In this document: piece by piece, positions 15,421 to 22,245 of the stretch
How the letters are laid out: the number at the start of each line of letters is the position of its first letter
Position numbering within the stretch: the stretch's first letter is position 1
Assembly: GCA_037131165.1 (NCBI GenBank)
Contig: JBAXRO010000024.1
Location: 1 to 26,217 of the forward strand
Reading direction: 5' to 3'
Origin: WLNJ01 sp037131165
Lineage (GTDB): Bacteria; Actinomycetota; Thermoleophilia; Solirubrobacterales; Solirubrobacteraceae
DNA length: 26,217 bases
Program-made: the position numbers and the translations under genes
The notes under the pieces: generated by a model
Database searches by the model: none
Told to the model about the DNA's origin: nothing
What the model saw: only the letters and a program-made list of their open reading frames with translations

Positions 15421-15993
15421 ATGCGGATCGCCATCGACATCGACTCGACGCTGCACGACTACTGGCCGATCTTCCAGAGGGTTGCCAAGCGTCGTTTCGG
15501 AGTCGATATGACCTACGAGGCTCAGCGCGACTGGCAGATCCGGCTGTTGCGCCCCGAGCAGGTTCAGGCGGTCATCGAGGAGAGCCACAGCGAGGACAAC
15601 GTCCTCGGGGCCGTGCCCTACGAAGGCGCGGTCGAAGCGATCTCTCGCTGGGCCGCAGAGGGTCATTGGATCCACATCACCAGCCATCGGGCCGACCGTG
15701 CCCACGATGCCACTGCTCGCTGGCTCGAATCGATCGGACTGCCCCACGACGACCTGCACTGCTCGTTCGACAAGATCACAAGGTGCGTCGACCTCGGGAT
15801 CGAATTGCTGATCGACGATTCGCCGGTGAACATCGTCAGGGCGCTGGAGGTTGGCATCACCCCGGCTACGCTCCGCCACCCGTGGAATGAGGACATCTGC
15901 GACGAGGAACGCGTCATCTCCGCTGATGACTGGGCTGGGCTGGCCGACCTGCTCGATCCGTTCGTCGCCGCAGGCGCAGCCTCGGGCAGCTGA
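15421..15993 (+). CDS. HAD-superfamily hydrolase, 5'(3')-deoxyribonucleotidase-like
   Basis: A 190-residue HAD phosphatase-like protein. Motif I is 'IAIDIDSTLHDYW' with nucleophile D6 and D8; motif II is in 'HITSHRADRAHD'; motif III lysine in 'CSFDKITRC'; motif IV is 'LLIDDSPVNI'. The layout resembles 5' nucleotidase, deoxy (NT5C-type) proteins that dephosphorylate nucleotides, but substrate cannot be read from sequence. It starts 13 nt after ilvD, with GAGGG about 10 nt upstream, and is probably co-transcribed with it without an obvious functional link. Confidence 0.75.
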   Translation: MRIAIDIDSTLHDYWPIFQRVAKRRFGVDMTYEAQRDWQIRLLRPEQVQAVIEESHSEDNVLGAVPYEGAVEAISRWAAEGHWIHITSHRADRAHDATARWLESIGLPHDDLHCSFDKITRCVDLGIELLIDDSPVNIVRALEVGITPATLRHPWNEDICDEERVISADDWAGLADLLDPFVAAGAASGS

Positions 15994-16052
15994 GGTCCCG
16001 GTACACAGCGCAATCGCGCGGTCAGGTGGTCCATCCTTGCCGCCGGCCGATG

Positions 16053-16058
16053 TACCCT
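16053..16058 (+). promoter_or_regulatory. -10 hexamer TACCCT for the L,D-transpeptidase (leaderless)
   Basis: TACCCT ends 7 nt before the GTG at 16066 and supports that GTG as the start. No -35 is evident in the 72-nt gap. Confidence 0.5.
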
Positions 16059-16065
16059 CGAAAGA

Positions 16066-17106
16066 GTGTCTCGGAGCCTCAAGGCAATCCTCGTGGCGGG
16101 CGTGCTGCTCGCCGTCGCAGCCGCGGCTTCGTGGGCCGTTGACAGTTCCCAGAAGCGCACGGTCGCAGCCGGAGTGAGGGTCGCCGGAGTCGATGTCGGT
16201 GGGATGGAGGCAGCGGCCGCAAGGGCGAAGATCGAGGCGGCCTTCGCGCCCCGGCTGAAGCGGCCCGTGATCGTCACGGCCGCGGGGCAGAAGTTCGAGA
16301 TCAGCCCCCGGCGAGCCGGCGTGAAGATCGACTACGACGGAGCCATCGAGCAGGCGATCTCGATGAGCCGCAGGGGTTGGATCGGTGCCCGGCTCTGGCG
16401 TTCGGTCTCCGGGTCGCCAGTCGAATCATCGATCACCCCGGGAGTCAGGGTCGATTCGAACGCGGTGGACGGCTTCTCGAAGCGGATCGCGAAGCGGGTC
16501 GACCGCCCCCCGATCGAGGCACACCTGCTTTACGGACCCGACAGCGTCACGCCCGCCAAGGGCAGCCCCGGCTACCGCGTCAGCACAGGCGCGCTCAGCA
16601 GTTCGATTGCCGCAGGCCTTACTTCGCCGGCCGGTGACGGACCGGTTCGGATAGCAGCGCCGATCCGCACCGTCCAGCCGAAGACGACCACCGCGAACCT
16701 CGCGGCCGAGTATCCGACGGTGATCACCGTCAGCCGCTCGTCAAAGCGCCTCTACCTTTTCAAGGACCTCAAGCTGGTCAGGACATTCAGCGTGGCGGTT
16801 GGTATGGCCGGTCTCGAGACGCCGGCCGGCCTCTACACGATCTACGACAAGCAGGTCAACCCGACCTGGAACGTGCCCAAGAGCGCCTGGGCCGGCGACC
16901 TTGCCGGAAAGTCGATCCCGCCCGGCCCCTCTAACCCGATCAAGGCCCGTTGGATGGGGGTCGCAGGCAGTGCCGGGATCCACGGAACCTCGGACGACGC
17001 ATCGCTTGGGTCGGCCGCTTCCCATGGCTGCATCCGGATGAACATCGGTGATGTGATCTGGCTCTATGACCGGGCGCCCTACGGCACCAAGGTCTTCATC
17101 GCCTGA
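16066..17106 (+). CDS. L,D-transpeptidase with peptidoglycan-binding-like N-terminal domain
   Basis: A 346-residue exported protein. A membrane anchor or signal segment spans about residues 6-22; a PG_binding_4-like domain follows (about 30-110; 'RLKRPVIVTAAGQKFEISPRR'), then a YkuD catalytic domain from 'YPTVITVSRSSKRLYLFKD'. The active site is 'GIHGTSDDASLGSAASHGCIRM' in outline, with the conserved HGT, SHGC cysteine nucleophile and R. Such enzymes make 3-3 cross-links in peptidoglycan or attach proteins to it, outside the membrane. It is monocistronic and converges with the gene ending at 17116. Confidence 0.93.
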   Translation: MSRSLKAILVAGVLLAVAAAASWAVDSSQKRTVAAGVRVAGVDVGGMEAAAARAKIEAAFAPRLKRPVIVTAAGQKFEISPRRAGVKIDYDGAIEQAISMSRRGWIGARLWRSVSGSPVESSITPGVRVDSNAVDGFSKRIAKRVDRPPIEAHLLYGPDSVTPAKGSPGYRVSTGALSSSIAAGLTSPAGDGPVRIAAPIRTVQPKTTTANLAAEYPTVITVSRSSKRLYLFKDLKLVRTFSVAVGMAGLETPAGLYTIYDKQVNPTWNVPKSAWAGDLAGKSIPPGPSNPIKARWMGVAGSAGIHGTSDDASLGSAASHGCIRMNIGDVIWLYDRAPYGTKVFIA

Positions 17107-17115
17107 TCGGCTCGG

Positions 17116-17430
17116 TTACTCGCTCCATGGCGAGGGCGAGACTTCCGAAGGCCCGGTGGCGCCAGGAAGGTTCGCGCCGATCTCCGCGGGCGGAATCTCC
17201 TGCCATCCCTTTGTCAGCAGCAGGGCATGGTGATCGCCGTGTCGAAGTGTCAGGGTGCCGATGAAGACTCCGCGCTCGCTCTTGACCATCACCGCCTGCC
17301 AGAGGGTGGTCGCGTCCACCGGAGCCTGGATGCGGTGCCACGGCGCCTCGGGTTCGTCGACACCCACGGCATTCAACTGCGCCAAGGTGGCGACGTGACC
17401 GGTCGAAGTGTCGACGAAGAACTGGCCCAT
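17116..17430 (-). CDS. Hypothetical protein, 104 aa, divergent from xerC/D
   Basis: No family is recognised. The soluble 104-residue protein begins MGQFFVDTSTGHVATLAQLN and has a 'WQAVMVKSERGVFIGTLTLRHGDHHALLLTKGWQEIPP' core in outline, suggesting a small beta-rich fold, and a Pro/Ser-rich tail. The call rests on strand context: the opposite strand has no coherent gene between 17107 and 17428, and the ATG lies 8 nt after a minus-strand TACCGT, the same leaderless pattern as its neighbours. Its start overlaps the candidate xerC start in a CCATGG palindrome. Confidence 0.65.
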   Translation of the reverse strand: MGQFFVDTSTGHVATLAQLNAVGVDEPEAPWHRIQAPVDATTLWQAVMVKSERGVFIGTLTLRHGDHHALLLTKGWQEIPPAEIGANLPGATGPSEVSPSPWSE

Positions 17431-18358
17431 GGACCACGACGGTAGCGACAGTTCGTTGCCCGGGCCGGCTGCGCTCGCCTGGGAAGCGGCAACCCTCAGG
17501 TTCGAGGCAGAGCTGCGGCGCAGGGGAGTGTCCGAGCCGACGCGGCGCGCCTACCTGAGTGATATCAGGGGACTTGCCGAATGGGCTTGCCGCAGTGGAG
17601 CGCGGCCGGAGGAGCTCGGGGCCCGCGCACTCAGGCGTCACGTCGCGGTGCTCGCTGCCGCCGGCCTGGCCCCAAGTACTGTCGCCAGGCGCCTCGCCTC
17701 GTTCAGATCGTTCTTCGGGATGCTGAGGTCAGAGGGCTCGATCTCGCAGAACCCGGCCGAGCTGCTCTCCGCGCCGCGTCGCCAGAGGCGCCTGCCCGAC
17801 GTCCTACGCAGCGATCAGGTCGCGACCCTGCTCGACAGAATTCCCGCCAAGTCCCCGCTCGAACTGCGCGACCGGGCGATCTTCGAGCTTGCCTATTCCT
17901 CAGGGCTGCGCGCGGCCGAGATGGTCAACCTCGACCTCGAGTCGATCGACTTCGAGTCCGAGCAGGTCAGGGTCGAAGGCAAGGGGGCCAAGACAAGGAT
18001 CGTGCCGATCGGCGAGCCCGCTTCGAAGGCGCTCGAGGATTGGTTGGCCAAGGGCAGGATGGCCCTGGCAGACAACGACCAGCAGGCGCTCTTCGTTTCG
18101 AGGACGGGACGCCGACTGTCCACGTCCGACCTGCGCAGGCGTCTGGCGTCGTGGTCCAGCAAGGCCGGACTTCCACCCGGAGTGCATCCCCACTCGCTGA
18201 GGCACTCCTTCGCCACCCACCTGCTGGACGGTGGGGCGGACCTGAGGGCGATCCAGGAGCTCTTGGGGCATGCTTCGGTCTCGACCACCCAGATCTACAC
18301 AAAGGTCGAATCGGAGCGGCTGAGGGCGGCCTACGGCAAGGCCCACCCTCGCGCCTGA
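17429..18358 (+). CDS. xerC: Tyrosine recombinase XerC/XerD family
   Basis: A 309-residue site-specific recombinase of the Xer type, resolving chromosome dimers at dif. The N-terminal SAM-like core-binding domain spans about residues 15-100 ('RRGVSEPTRRAYLSDIRGL'); the catalytic domain shows Arg in 'SSGLRAAEMVNL', Lys in 'GKGAKTRIVPIG', 'HPHSLRHSFATHLL', 'LLGHASVSTTQIY' with the tyrosine nucleophile. XerC and XerD cannot be separated safely by eye. Start choices are GTG 17408, ATG 17429 and TTG 17456; TTG 17456 lies 7 nt after TAGCGA and starts close to the conserved domain, so it is a serious alternative. The complete, core-located gene is a host recombinase, unlike the integrase at 20852. 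Confidence 0.88.
   Translation: MDHDGSDSSLPGPAALAWEAATLRFEAELRRRGVSEPTRRAYLSDIRGLAEWACRSGARPEELGARALRRHVAVLAAAGLAPSTVARRLASFRSFFGMLRSEGSISQNPAELLSAPRRQRRLPDVLRSDQVATLLDRIPAKSPLELRDRAIFELAYSSGLRAAEMVNLDLESIDFESEQVRVEGKGAKTRIVPIGEPASKALEDWLAKGRMALADNDQQALFVSRTGRRLSTSDLRRRLASWSSKAGLPPGVHPHSLRHSFATHLLDGGADLRAIQELLGHASVSTTQIYTKVESERLRAAYGKAHPRA
17439..17444 (-). promoter_or_regulatory. -10 hexamer TACCGT for the 17116-17430 gene
   Basis: On the minus strand TACCGT ends 8 nt before the ATG at 17430. The same bases overlap the possible xerC promoter on the plus strand (TAGCGA at 17443-17448). Confidence 0.4.
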
Positions 18359-18399
18359 CAGGCGGCCTGCTGCCGGGGCTGGCTCTGCCAACTCGCTGG

Positions 18400-18405
18400 T
18401 AGCCT
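18400..18405 (+). promoter_or_regulatory. -10 hexamer TAGCCT for the zinc-ribbon orphan (leaderless)
   Basis: TAGCCT ends 8 nt before the ATG at 18414. Confidence 0.45.
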
Positions 18406-18413
18406 CGACGGCG

Positions 18414-19028
18414 ATGGCTGTCCGTCTGATCAGGCCGATGAGCGAATCCGTCGTCTGCGGGTTCTGCGAACGCAACATGCTGCGCGGAGAGGAGGGCGAG
18501 ACTCTCTACTTCGGGTCCGACTCGCGAATCTCGTGCGAGATGTGCCGCCCGCGTGCTCTTCGCGGCGGCTGGCGGAGGGAGCCGAGTTCGCTCGAACCCC
18601 ACTCGAGGCCGACCAGCGCAGACCGCGGTCGGCTGCTGGACCGGCTTCGCGGCCGTTCCGGCGATCAGCGCGAAACCCGCCCGACTCCGGCCGCACCGCC
18701 GAGGGTGAGGGCTGAACCGAGGGGCGCGTCCGGGCGAGAGAAGGCGGCTATCGACTACTTCAACGACTCGATCCACACCAAGACGATCGCGAGTGTCGCC
18801 CACTCATTGGGCGATCCGACTCTGACCGTCATCGATTCCGGCCCGGAAGGCGTTGACATCGTGGCTGCGTGGGAGCTGTGCTGGTACCGCTGGCGGGTCG
18901 AGATGGGGCACGGCGGGGCAACGATCGTCGAGGCGGGCAGGGGCTACGAGATGGTTGAACTCCCCTCGCACGAGGTTGCAGGCGGGGTCGGGTTCTCGGC
19001 CGACGGCAAGCTGATCCGCACGCCGTGA
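18414..19028 (+). CDS. Hypothetical protein with N-terminal zinc ribbon, coupled to RNase HI
   Basis: No named family is recognised. The 204-residue protein starts with a four-cysteine zinc-ribbon-like motif, C15-x2-C18 and C41-x2-C44, then a low-complexity Arg/Pro/Ala linker (about 50-105) and a C-terminal domain beginning 'REKAAIDYFNDSIHTKTIASVAHSLGDP' in outline, with 'VDIVAAWELCWYRWRVEM' and a Gly-rich end. The RNase HI GTG overlaps its stop (GTGA), so the two are translationally coupled. This suggests, but does not show, a nucleic-acid role. Confidence 0.8.
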   Translation: MAVRLIRPMSESVVCGFCERNMLRGEEGETLYFGSDSRISCEMCRPRALRGGWRREPSSLEPHSRPTSADRGRLLDRLRGRSGDQRETRPTPAAPPRVRAEPRGASGREKAAIDYFNDSIHTKTIASVAHSLGDPTLTVIDSGPEGVDIVAAWELCWYRWRVEMGHGGATIVEAGRGYEMVELPSHEVAGGVGFSADGKLIRTP

Positions 19029-19426
19029 GGGTCACTCTTCACTGTGACGGCGGCTCCCGCGGCAACCCTGGACCCGCAGCTGTCGGGGTCGTGATCACAG
19101 ACAGCGAAGGCGAAGTGATCGGCGAGGTGTCGCAGGCGATCGGGATCGCCACCAACAACGTCGCCGAGTACGAGGCGGTGCTCCGGGGACTTGCCCGTGC
19201 GTCCGAGCTCGGTGCGACCGAGATCGACCTGATCGGCGACTCGGAGCTGATCGCCAAGCAGATCACGGGCGACTATCGCGTCAAGCACGCCGACATGAAG
19301 CCGCTCCACGCGAAGGCGCTGGCGCTCCTCTCTGGATTCGACGACTGGACGATCCGCACCGTCCCGCGGGCTCAGAACGCTGACGCGGACGCACTGGTCA
19401 ACCAGGCGCTCGACGCGGCCGCCTGA
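19025..19426 (+). CDS. rnhA: RNase HI family protein
   Basis: A 133-residue RNase H1-type protein that would cut RNA in RNA-DNA hybrids. Active-site signatures: 'LHCDGGSRGNPGPAAVGVV' with D8, 'NNVAEYEAVLRGL' with E49, 'LIGDSELIAKQITGDY' with D71 and the C-terminal 'NADADALVNQALD'. This matches the short archaeal/actinobacterial-style RNase HI lineage without the basic handle of E. coli RNase HI. It is coupled to the upstream zinc-ribbon orphan and converges with apt; both stop codons lie in the dyad at 19423-19439. Confidence 0.9.
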   Translation: MRVTLHCDGGSRGNPGPAAVGVVITDSEGEVIGEVSQAIGIATNNVAEYEAVLRGLARASELGATEIDLIGDSELIAKQITGDYRVKHADMKPLHAKALALLSGFDDWTIRTVPRAQNADADALVNQALDAAA

Positions 19427-19439
19427 TCGCGCGGATCAG
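19423..19439. terminator. Small dyad spanning both convergent stop codons (possible bidirectional terminator)
   Basis: CTGATC (19423-19428), loop GCGCG, GATCAG (19434-19439). It includes the TGA of rnhA (19424-19426) and the stop of apt on the other strand (19436-19438). A six-pair stem without a T-run is weak evidence. Confidence 0.35.
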
Positions 19440-19960
19440 TCGAACGGGACGACCGACCGGACGGGCAGGTCACCGAGTGCTGCGCGCCCTCCGAGCTCAG
19501 TCAGCTCGGACAGGAAGACCGCGCCGACCGGTTCCGCTCCCGCGGACCTGACGAGTTCCGCCAGGGCGGCAGCCGTCCCTCCGGTGGCGAGCAGGTCGTC
19601 GTGAATCAGGACCGTCGCTCCGGCAAGGTCGGTGTCGGGGATGTGCAGATGATCGTGCCCGTACTCGAGTTCATAAGCGATCGATCTGGTCTCCGGTGGC
19701 AACTTCTCCGGCTTGCGCGCAGGGATGAAGCCGGCTCCCAGGGCGACGCTCAACCCGGGCCCGAAGAGGAATCCGCGCGCCTCGGGGGCGACTACGAAGT
19801 CCGGGTCCTCTCCGAGACCCCGGGCGGCCTCGATAAGCCGCGCAGCAGCCTCCGACAGGAGGAGCGGATCGCGCAGCAACGGACCGATGTCCTTGAACTG
19901 GATCCCGGGGCGGGGCCAATCGGGGACGTTTCGGAAGCTGTTCGGGCCAAGGTTCACCAT
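19436..19960 (-). CDS. apt: Adenine phosphoribosyltransferase
   Basis: A 174-residue Apt that salvages adenine to AMP using PRPP. The N terminus 'FRNVPDWPRPGIQFKDIGPLL' and 'VVAPEARGFLFGPGLSVALG' are typical; the PRPP loop is 'ATVLIHDDLLATGGTAAALAE', with the acidic pair and TGGT. The ATG at 19960 matches family length; GTG at 19957 is 7 nt from a TAGCTT hexamer and may be the true leaderless start. Longer in-frame starts upstream add only a Ser/Pro-rich stretch. Divergent from the LuxR-type gene. Confidence 0.93.
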   Translation of the reverse strand: MVNLGPNSFRNVPDWPRPGIQFKDIGPLLRDPLLLSEAAARLIEAARGLGEDPDFVVAPEARGFLFGPGLSVALGAGFIPARKPEKLPPETRSIAYELEYGHDHLHIPDTDLAGATVLIHDDLLATGGTAAALAELVRSAGAEPVGAVFLSELTELGGRAALGDLPVRSVVPFD

Positions 19961-19964
19961 CGGC

Positions 19965-19970
19965 AAGCTA
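19965..19970 (-). promoter_or_regulatory. -10 hexamer TAGCTT for apt
   Basis: On the minus strand TAGCTT ends 4 nt before the ATG (19960) and 7 nt before an adjacent GTG (19957). Spacing favours the GTG if the message is leaderless. Confidence 0.4.
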
Positions 19971-20061
19971 GAGGACCCTGGTTCGGAAGGCCGCTGCGAC
20001 CGGCGGTCCACCGTCCGAGCGCATATTCCCTGCGCCGCAGGATCTTCGGGAGACTGGAGTA

Positions 20062-20769
20062 ATGCGAACGGAACCCCTGCGCCCCGGCGTCGGCTCGGCT
20101 ACGAGGTCGGCAACTGTGATGGTCGTGGACGGCTACCAGCTCTGGGTCGCCGGGATGGTTGCCCTGATCGGGGCGGAGGACGGCTTCGAAGTGGCGACGT
20201 GTGCGACCTCGGTCGCCGAGCTCGAGGCTCTCGGTCGCGACTCCCTTCCGGACGTTGTCGTGCTCGGCCCGAATACCGAAACGCTCGAGGAGAGCGGCGG
20301 TCAGACCGCGCTGATCAAGAGAGTTCTCGCGTTGTCGCCTGAGTCGCTCGTGCTTGTGGTTTGTCGCTCCGCTCAGGAGACGCGCGGCCTGTCCGAGGGT
20401 CTCGAGGCGGGCGCCGTGTCGGCCCTGACGATGGCGGCTTCGGGCGAGGAGCTCCTCGAGGCCCTGCGAACAACCCTTTTGGGGGGCTCGTTCCTTCCTT
20501 CTGATCTGGCACTCAAACTGATCCGCGACAACGTCGTCGAGGCCGGCCCCCGCCTGTCCGAGCGGGATGTCGAGATCCTGACCGGCGTTGCTTTCGGCCA
20601 CACCAATCTCGAAGTGGCGGACCGGCTCGGCCTTTCCGTCAGGACGATAGAAACCCGTCGCGCTCGTATCCAGGATCGGCTCGGCCTCCGAGGGCGATCC
20701 GAGATGGTCGGCTACGCCTCTGACAAGGGGATGATGGACGTCCCCGGCGGCTGGCATTCCGAGGGCTGA
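20062..20769 (+). CDS. LuxR/NarL-type regulator with degenerate receiver domain
   Basis: A 235-residue protein with a receiver-like domain (about residues 17-140) and a C-terminal LuxR HTH (about 165-225; 'LSERDVEILTGVAFGHTNLEVADRLGLSVRTIETRRARIQDRLGL' in outline). The receiver has lost its switch residues: the acidic pair reads VVDG, the phosphoacceptor position reads VVVLGPN with Gly for Asp, and the conserved Lys position reads LTMAA. It is therefore unlikely to be phosphorylated conventionally. No histidine kinase is adjacent. A GGAG sequence lies just before the ATG. It is the last chromosomal gene before the mobile element and its coding frame is intact. Confidence 0.85.
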   Translation: MRTEPLRPGVGSATRSATVMVVDGYQLWVAGMVALIGAEDGFEVATCATSVAELEALGRDSLPDVVVLGPNTETLEESGGQTALIKRVLALSPESLVLVVCRSAQETRGLSEGLEAGAVSALTMAASGEELLEALRTTLLGGSFLPSDLALKLIRDNVVEAGPRLSERDVEILTGVAFGHTNLEVADRLGLSVRTIETRRARIQDRLGLRGRSEMVGYASDKGMMDVPGGWHSEG

Positions 20770-20780
20770 CCCCGGTAAGG

Positions 20781-20810
20781 CGAGACCCCCGACTGTGCGG
20801 GGGCTTCTCG
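20781..20810 (+). terminator. Hairpin downstream of the LuxR-type gene
   Basis: CGAGA-CCCCCG, loop ACTGTG, CGGGGG, two-base bulge, TCTCG. The GC-rich 6-bp core with a 5-bp lower stem lies 11 nt after the stop at 20769 and would end that transcript. Only a short T-containing CTTCT follows the core. It also lies where the element's left attachment site should be. Confidence 0.6.
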
Positions 20811-20813
20811 ATA

Positions 20814-20837
20814 AGCGGATGATGTGTTCAATCCGCT
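20814..20837. repeat. Perfect inverted repeat AGCGGAT/ATCCGCT near the integrase 3' end
   Basis: AGCGGAT (20814-20820), 10-nt spacer, ATCCGCT (20831-20837). It could terminate leftward integrase transcription, or be part of the attachment site. Confidence 0.5.
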
Positions 20838-20851
20838 GAAACTGCGGGCGA

Positions 20852-21937
20852 TCAGGCCGCCCGTGTCAGTTGTGGGCCATGTTCGCCGCCCAGTGCGGCC
20901 CGAACTCGCGCCAGTGCCGCGTCGTCGTCGCGGTGCGCGTACAACTGCCTGACGAGATCCCCTCGGTCGGTGTGCCTGAGTTGCCGGGCAACATCGAAGT
21001 CACTGACGCCCGCCTCGACCAACTGCGTTGCGCAGTAGTGCCTGAACAGGTGGAGTGTCAGGTGCGGGACTCCTGCCCGCTGCCGAACAGGGTTCAGCAG
21101 GTAGTGAAGCCCCGACTGGTTCAACGGCTTGCCCGTGATCGTCGTGAACACCAGATCCGAGTGAAGGCGCGCGGCCTCGATCTTCCTCAATGCCCGGATC
21201 GACTTCGGGCCGAGGACGACCTTGCCGCCGAGCCCGTTCTTGGGGAGGTCGACTCGGCGGAGCCTTGCGTTCCATGCCCGCTCGATCATCGCCTCGCCAC
21301 GGTCGAGGTCGAGGTCACTCCAGCGCAAGGCGATCAACTCACCGCGCCTGATGCCTGTCTCTGCTGCCGTGTGGATCAGCGCGGCGACCATTGGGCCCGC
21401 GGGTCCATCGTGAACCTCCACGGCGGCCTCGGCGAGCCTGTCGATCATCGCCGGAGTCAGGAAGCCCGGAGCCAGGTCGCGGCGTCCTCGACTGCGCTTC
21501 ATGCGCAACCGGGCGAACGGGTTGTAGTCCCCGATCACATCGGCGAGGCGAGCGTCCGCGTACATGATCCGCAGAGCGGCCTGCTGCGACGGACGCTCCA
21601 GTGTCCATTCGCGGGCGACACTGACCTTCACATCCGCAAGGCGAAGGTGACCGTAAGCCTCGGCGAACGCGGCGGTGTGCGCCTCGTACGACAGGACGGT
21701 TGACTCCCGACGCTGCTCGCGACTGGTTCCCAACTCGGCGAACATCGAGTCGATCCACAGTCGCCGCCAATCGCGAACTCGCATCTCGCCCTTCGGAGTG
21801 TTGCCTTCGCTCAGTGCGACTCGCTCGGCCTCGACTGCTTCGCGCTTGCGGTCGTAGATCCCGACATGGCGCATCCCTCCCTTGCCGTCAGGCACACGAA
21901 CTCGCCAGCGAACCTCCTTGTACTTGGTGACGCTCAT
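20852..21937 (-). CDS. int: Tyrosine-type phage/element integrase
   Basis: A 361-residue integrase. An N-terminal arm-type DNA-binding region (about 1-50; 'YKEVRWRVRVPDGKGGMRHVG' in outline) precedes a core-binding domain (about 55-145) and a catalytic domain with Arg in 'TGIRRGELIALRW', Lys near 'VDLPKNG', 'LHLFRHYCATQL', His in 'ARQLRHTDRG' (LRH in place of the usual LGH) and Tyr in 'VRQLYAHRD'. It catalyses integration and excision of the element. The ATG at 21937 has GGAGGTGA (21942-21949) as Shine-Dalgarno and overlaps the stop of the 65-aa gene. Last gene of the leftward operon, next to the presumed att site. Confidence 0.93.
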   Translation of the reverse strand: MSVTKYKEVRWRVRVPDGKGGMRHVGIYDRKREAVEAERVALSEGNTPKGEMRVRDWRRLWIDSMFAELGTSREQRRESTVLSYEAHTAAFAEAYGHLRLADVKVSVAREWTLERPSQQAALRIMYADARLADVIGDYNPFARLRMKRSRGRRDLAPGFLTPAMIDRLAEAAVEVHDGPAGPMVAALIHTAAETGIRRGELIALRWSDLDLDRGEAMIERAWNARLRRVDLPKNGLGGKVVLGPKSIRALRKIEAARLHSDLVFTTITGKPLNQSGLHYLLNPVRQRAGVPHLTLHLFRHYCATQLVEAGVSDFDVARQLRHTDRGDLVRQLYAHRDDDAALARVRAALGGEHGPQLTRAA

Positions 21938-22131
21938 GATTTCACCTCCGGGTCGAGCGAATCCATCATCGCCTCCAGCGACTGACTGAGCGCGCTCAGG
22001 ATCAGCCGTCCCGGGTCGTTGGCGGGTAGGTGCTGCTCGGCGATCTGCGCGAGCGGGAACACGCTCTCCAGCGCACCCGCAGCGTGCTGGAGATCGAGGT
22101 CGGGCATCGGTACAGGGACAGGTGTGCTCAT
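21934..22131 (-). CDS. Small hypothetical protein, 65 aa
   Basis: No family is recognised. It has a Pro/Val N terminus (MSTPVPVPMPDLDL) and a mostly helical remainder. Support for translation is good: AAGGAGGAAG at 22136-22145 is a strong Shine-Dalgarno 4 nt before the ATG, and the stop overlaps the integrase ATG (ATGA). Its position directly before int suggests a role with, or control of, integrase. Confidence 0.75.
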   Translation of the reverse strand: MSTPVPVPMPDLDLQHAAGALESVFPLAQIAEQHLPANDPGRLILSALSQSLEAMMDSLDPEVKS

Positions 22132-22135
22132 CGCA

Positions 22136-22145
22136 CTTCCTCCTT
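22136..22145 (-). promoter_or_regulatory. Shine-Dalgarno AAGGAGGAAG for the 65-aa gene
   Basis: Strong anti-16S match on the minus strand, fixing the ATG at 22131 as start. Confidence 0.7.
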
Positions 22146-22204
22146 CTTCGTGATGTGTCGGCGGTCGGTACCGTTCTTCACGGCGACCGCCTCGGCGGTT
22201 GCCC

Positions 22205-22239
22205 GCCGGTCGGTGGGGGTCCTATCCCCATCGACCGGC
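22205..22239. repeat. Large hairpin in the xis-to-65-aa gap
   Basis: GCCGGTCG (22205-22212), a G that can pair with T at 22231, TGGGG (22214-22218), loop, CCCCA (22226-22230), CGACCGGC (22232-22239): up to 14 pairs. It sits in the 114-nt gap between the excisionase-like gene and the 65-aa gene, one of the two longer gaps in the element's operon. No T-run follows on the minus strand, so it may be an attenuator, processing site or protein-binding site rather than a simple terminator. Confidence 0.65.
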
Positions 22240-22245
22240 ACCACC

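Noticed and set aside
20811..20840. TTCAATCC in the att region resembling a tRNA T-arm
   Set aside because: The flanking stem has a 10-nt loop and no acceptor, D or anticodon arms can be built, so no tRNA or tRNA fragment is supported.
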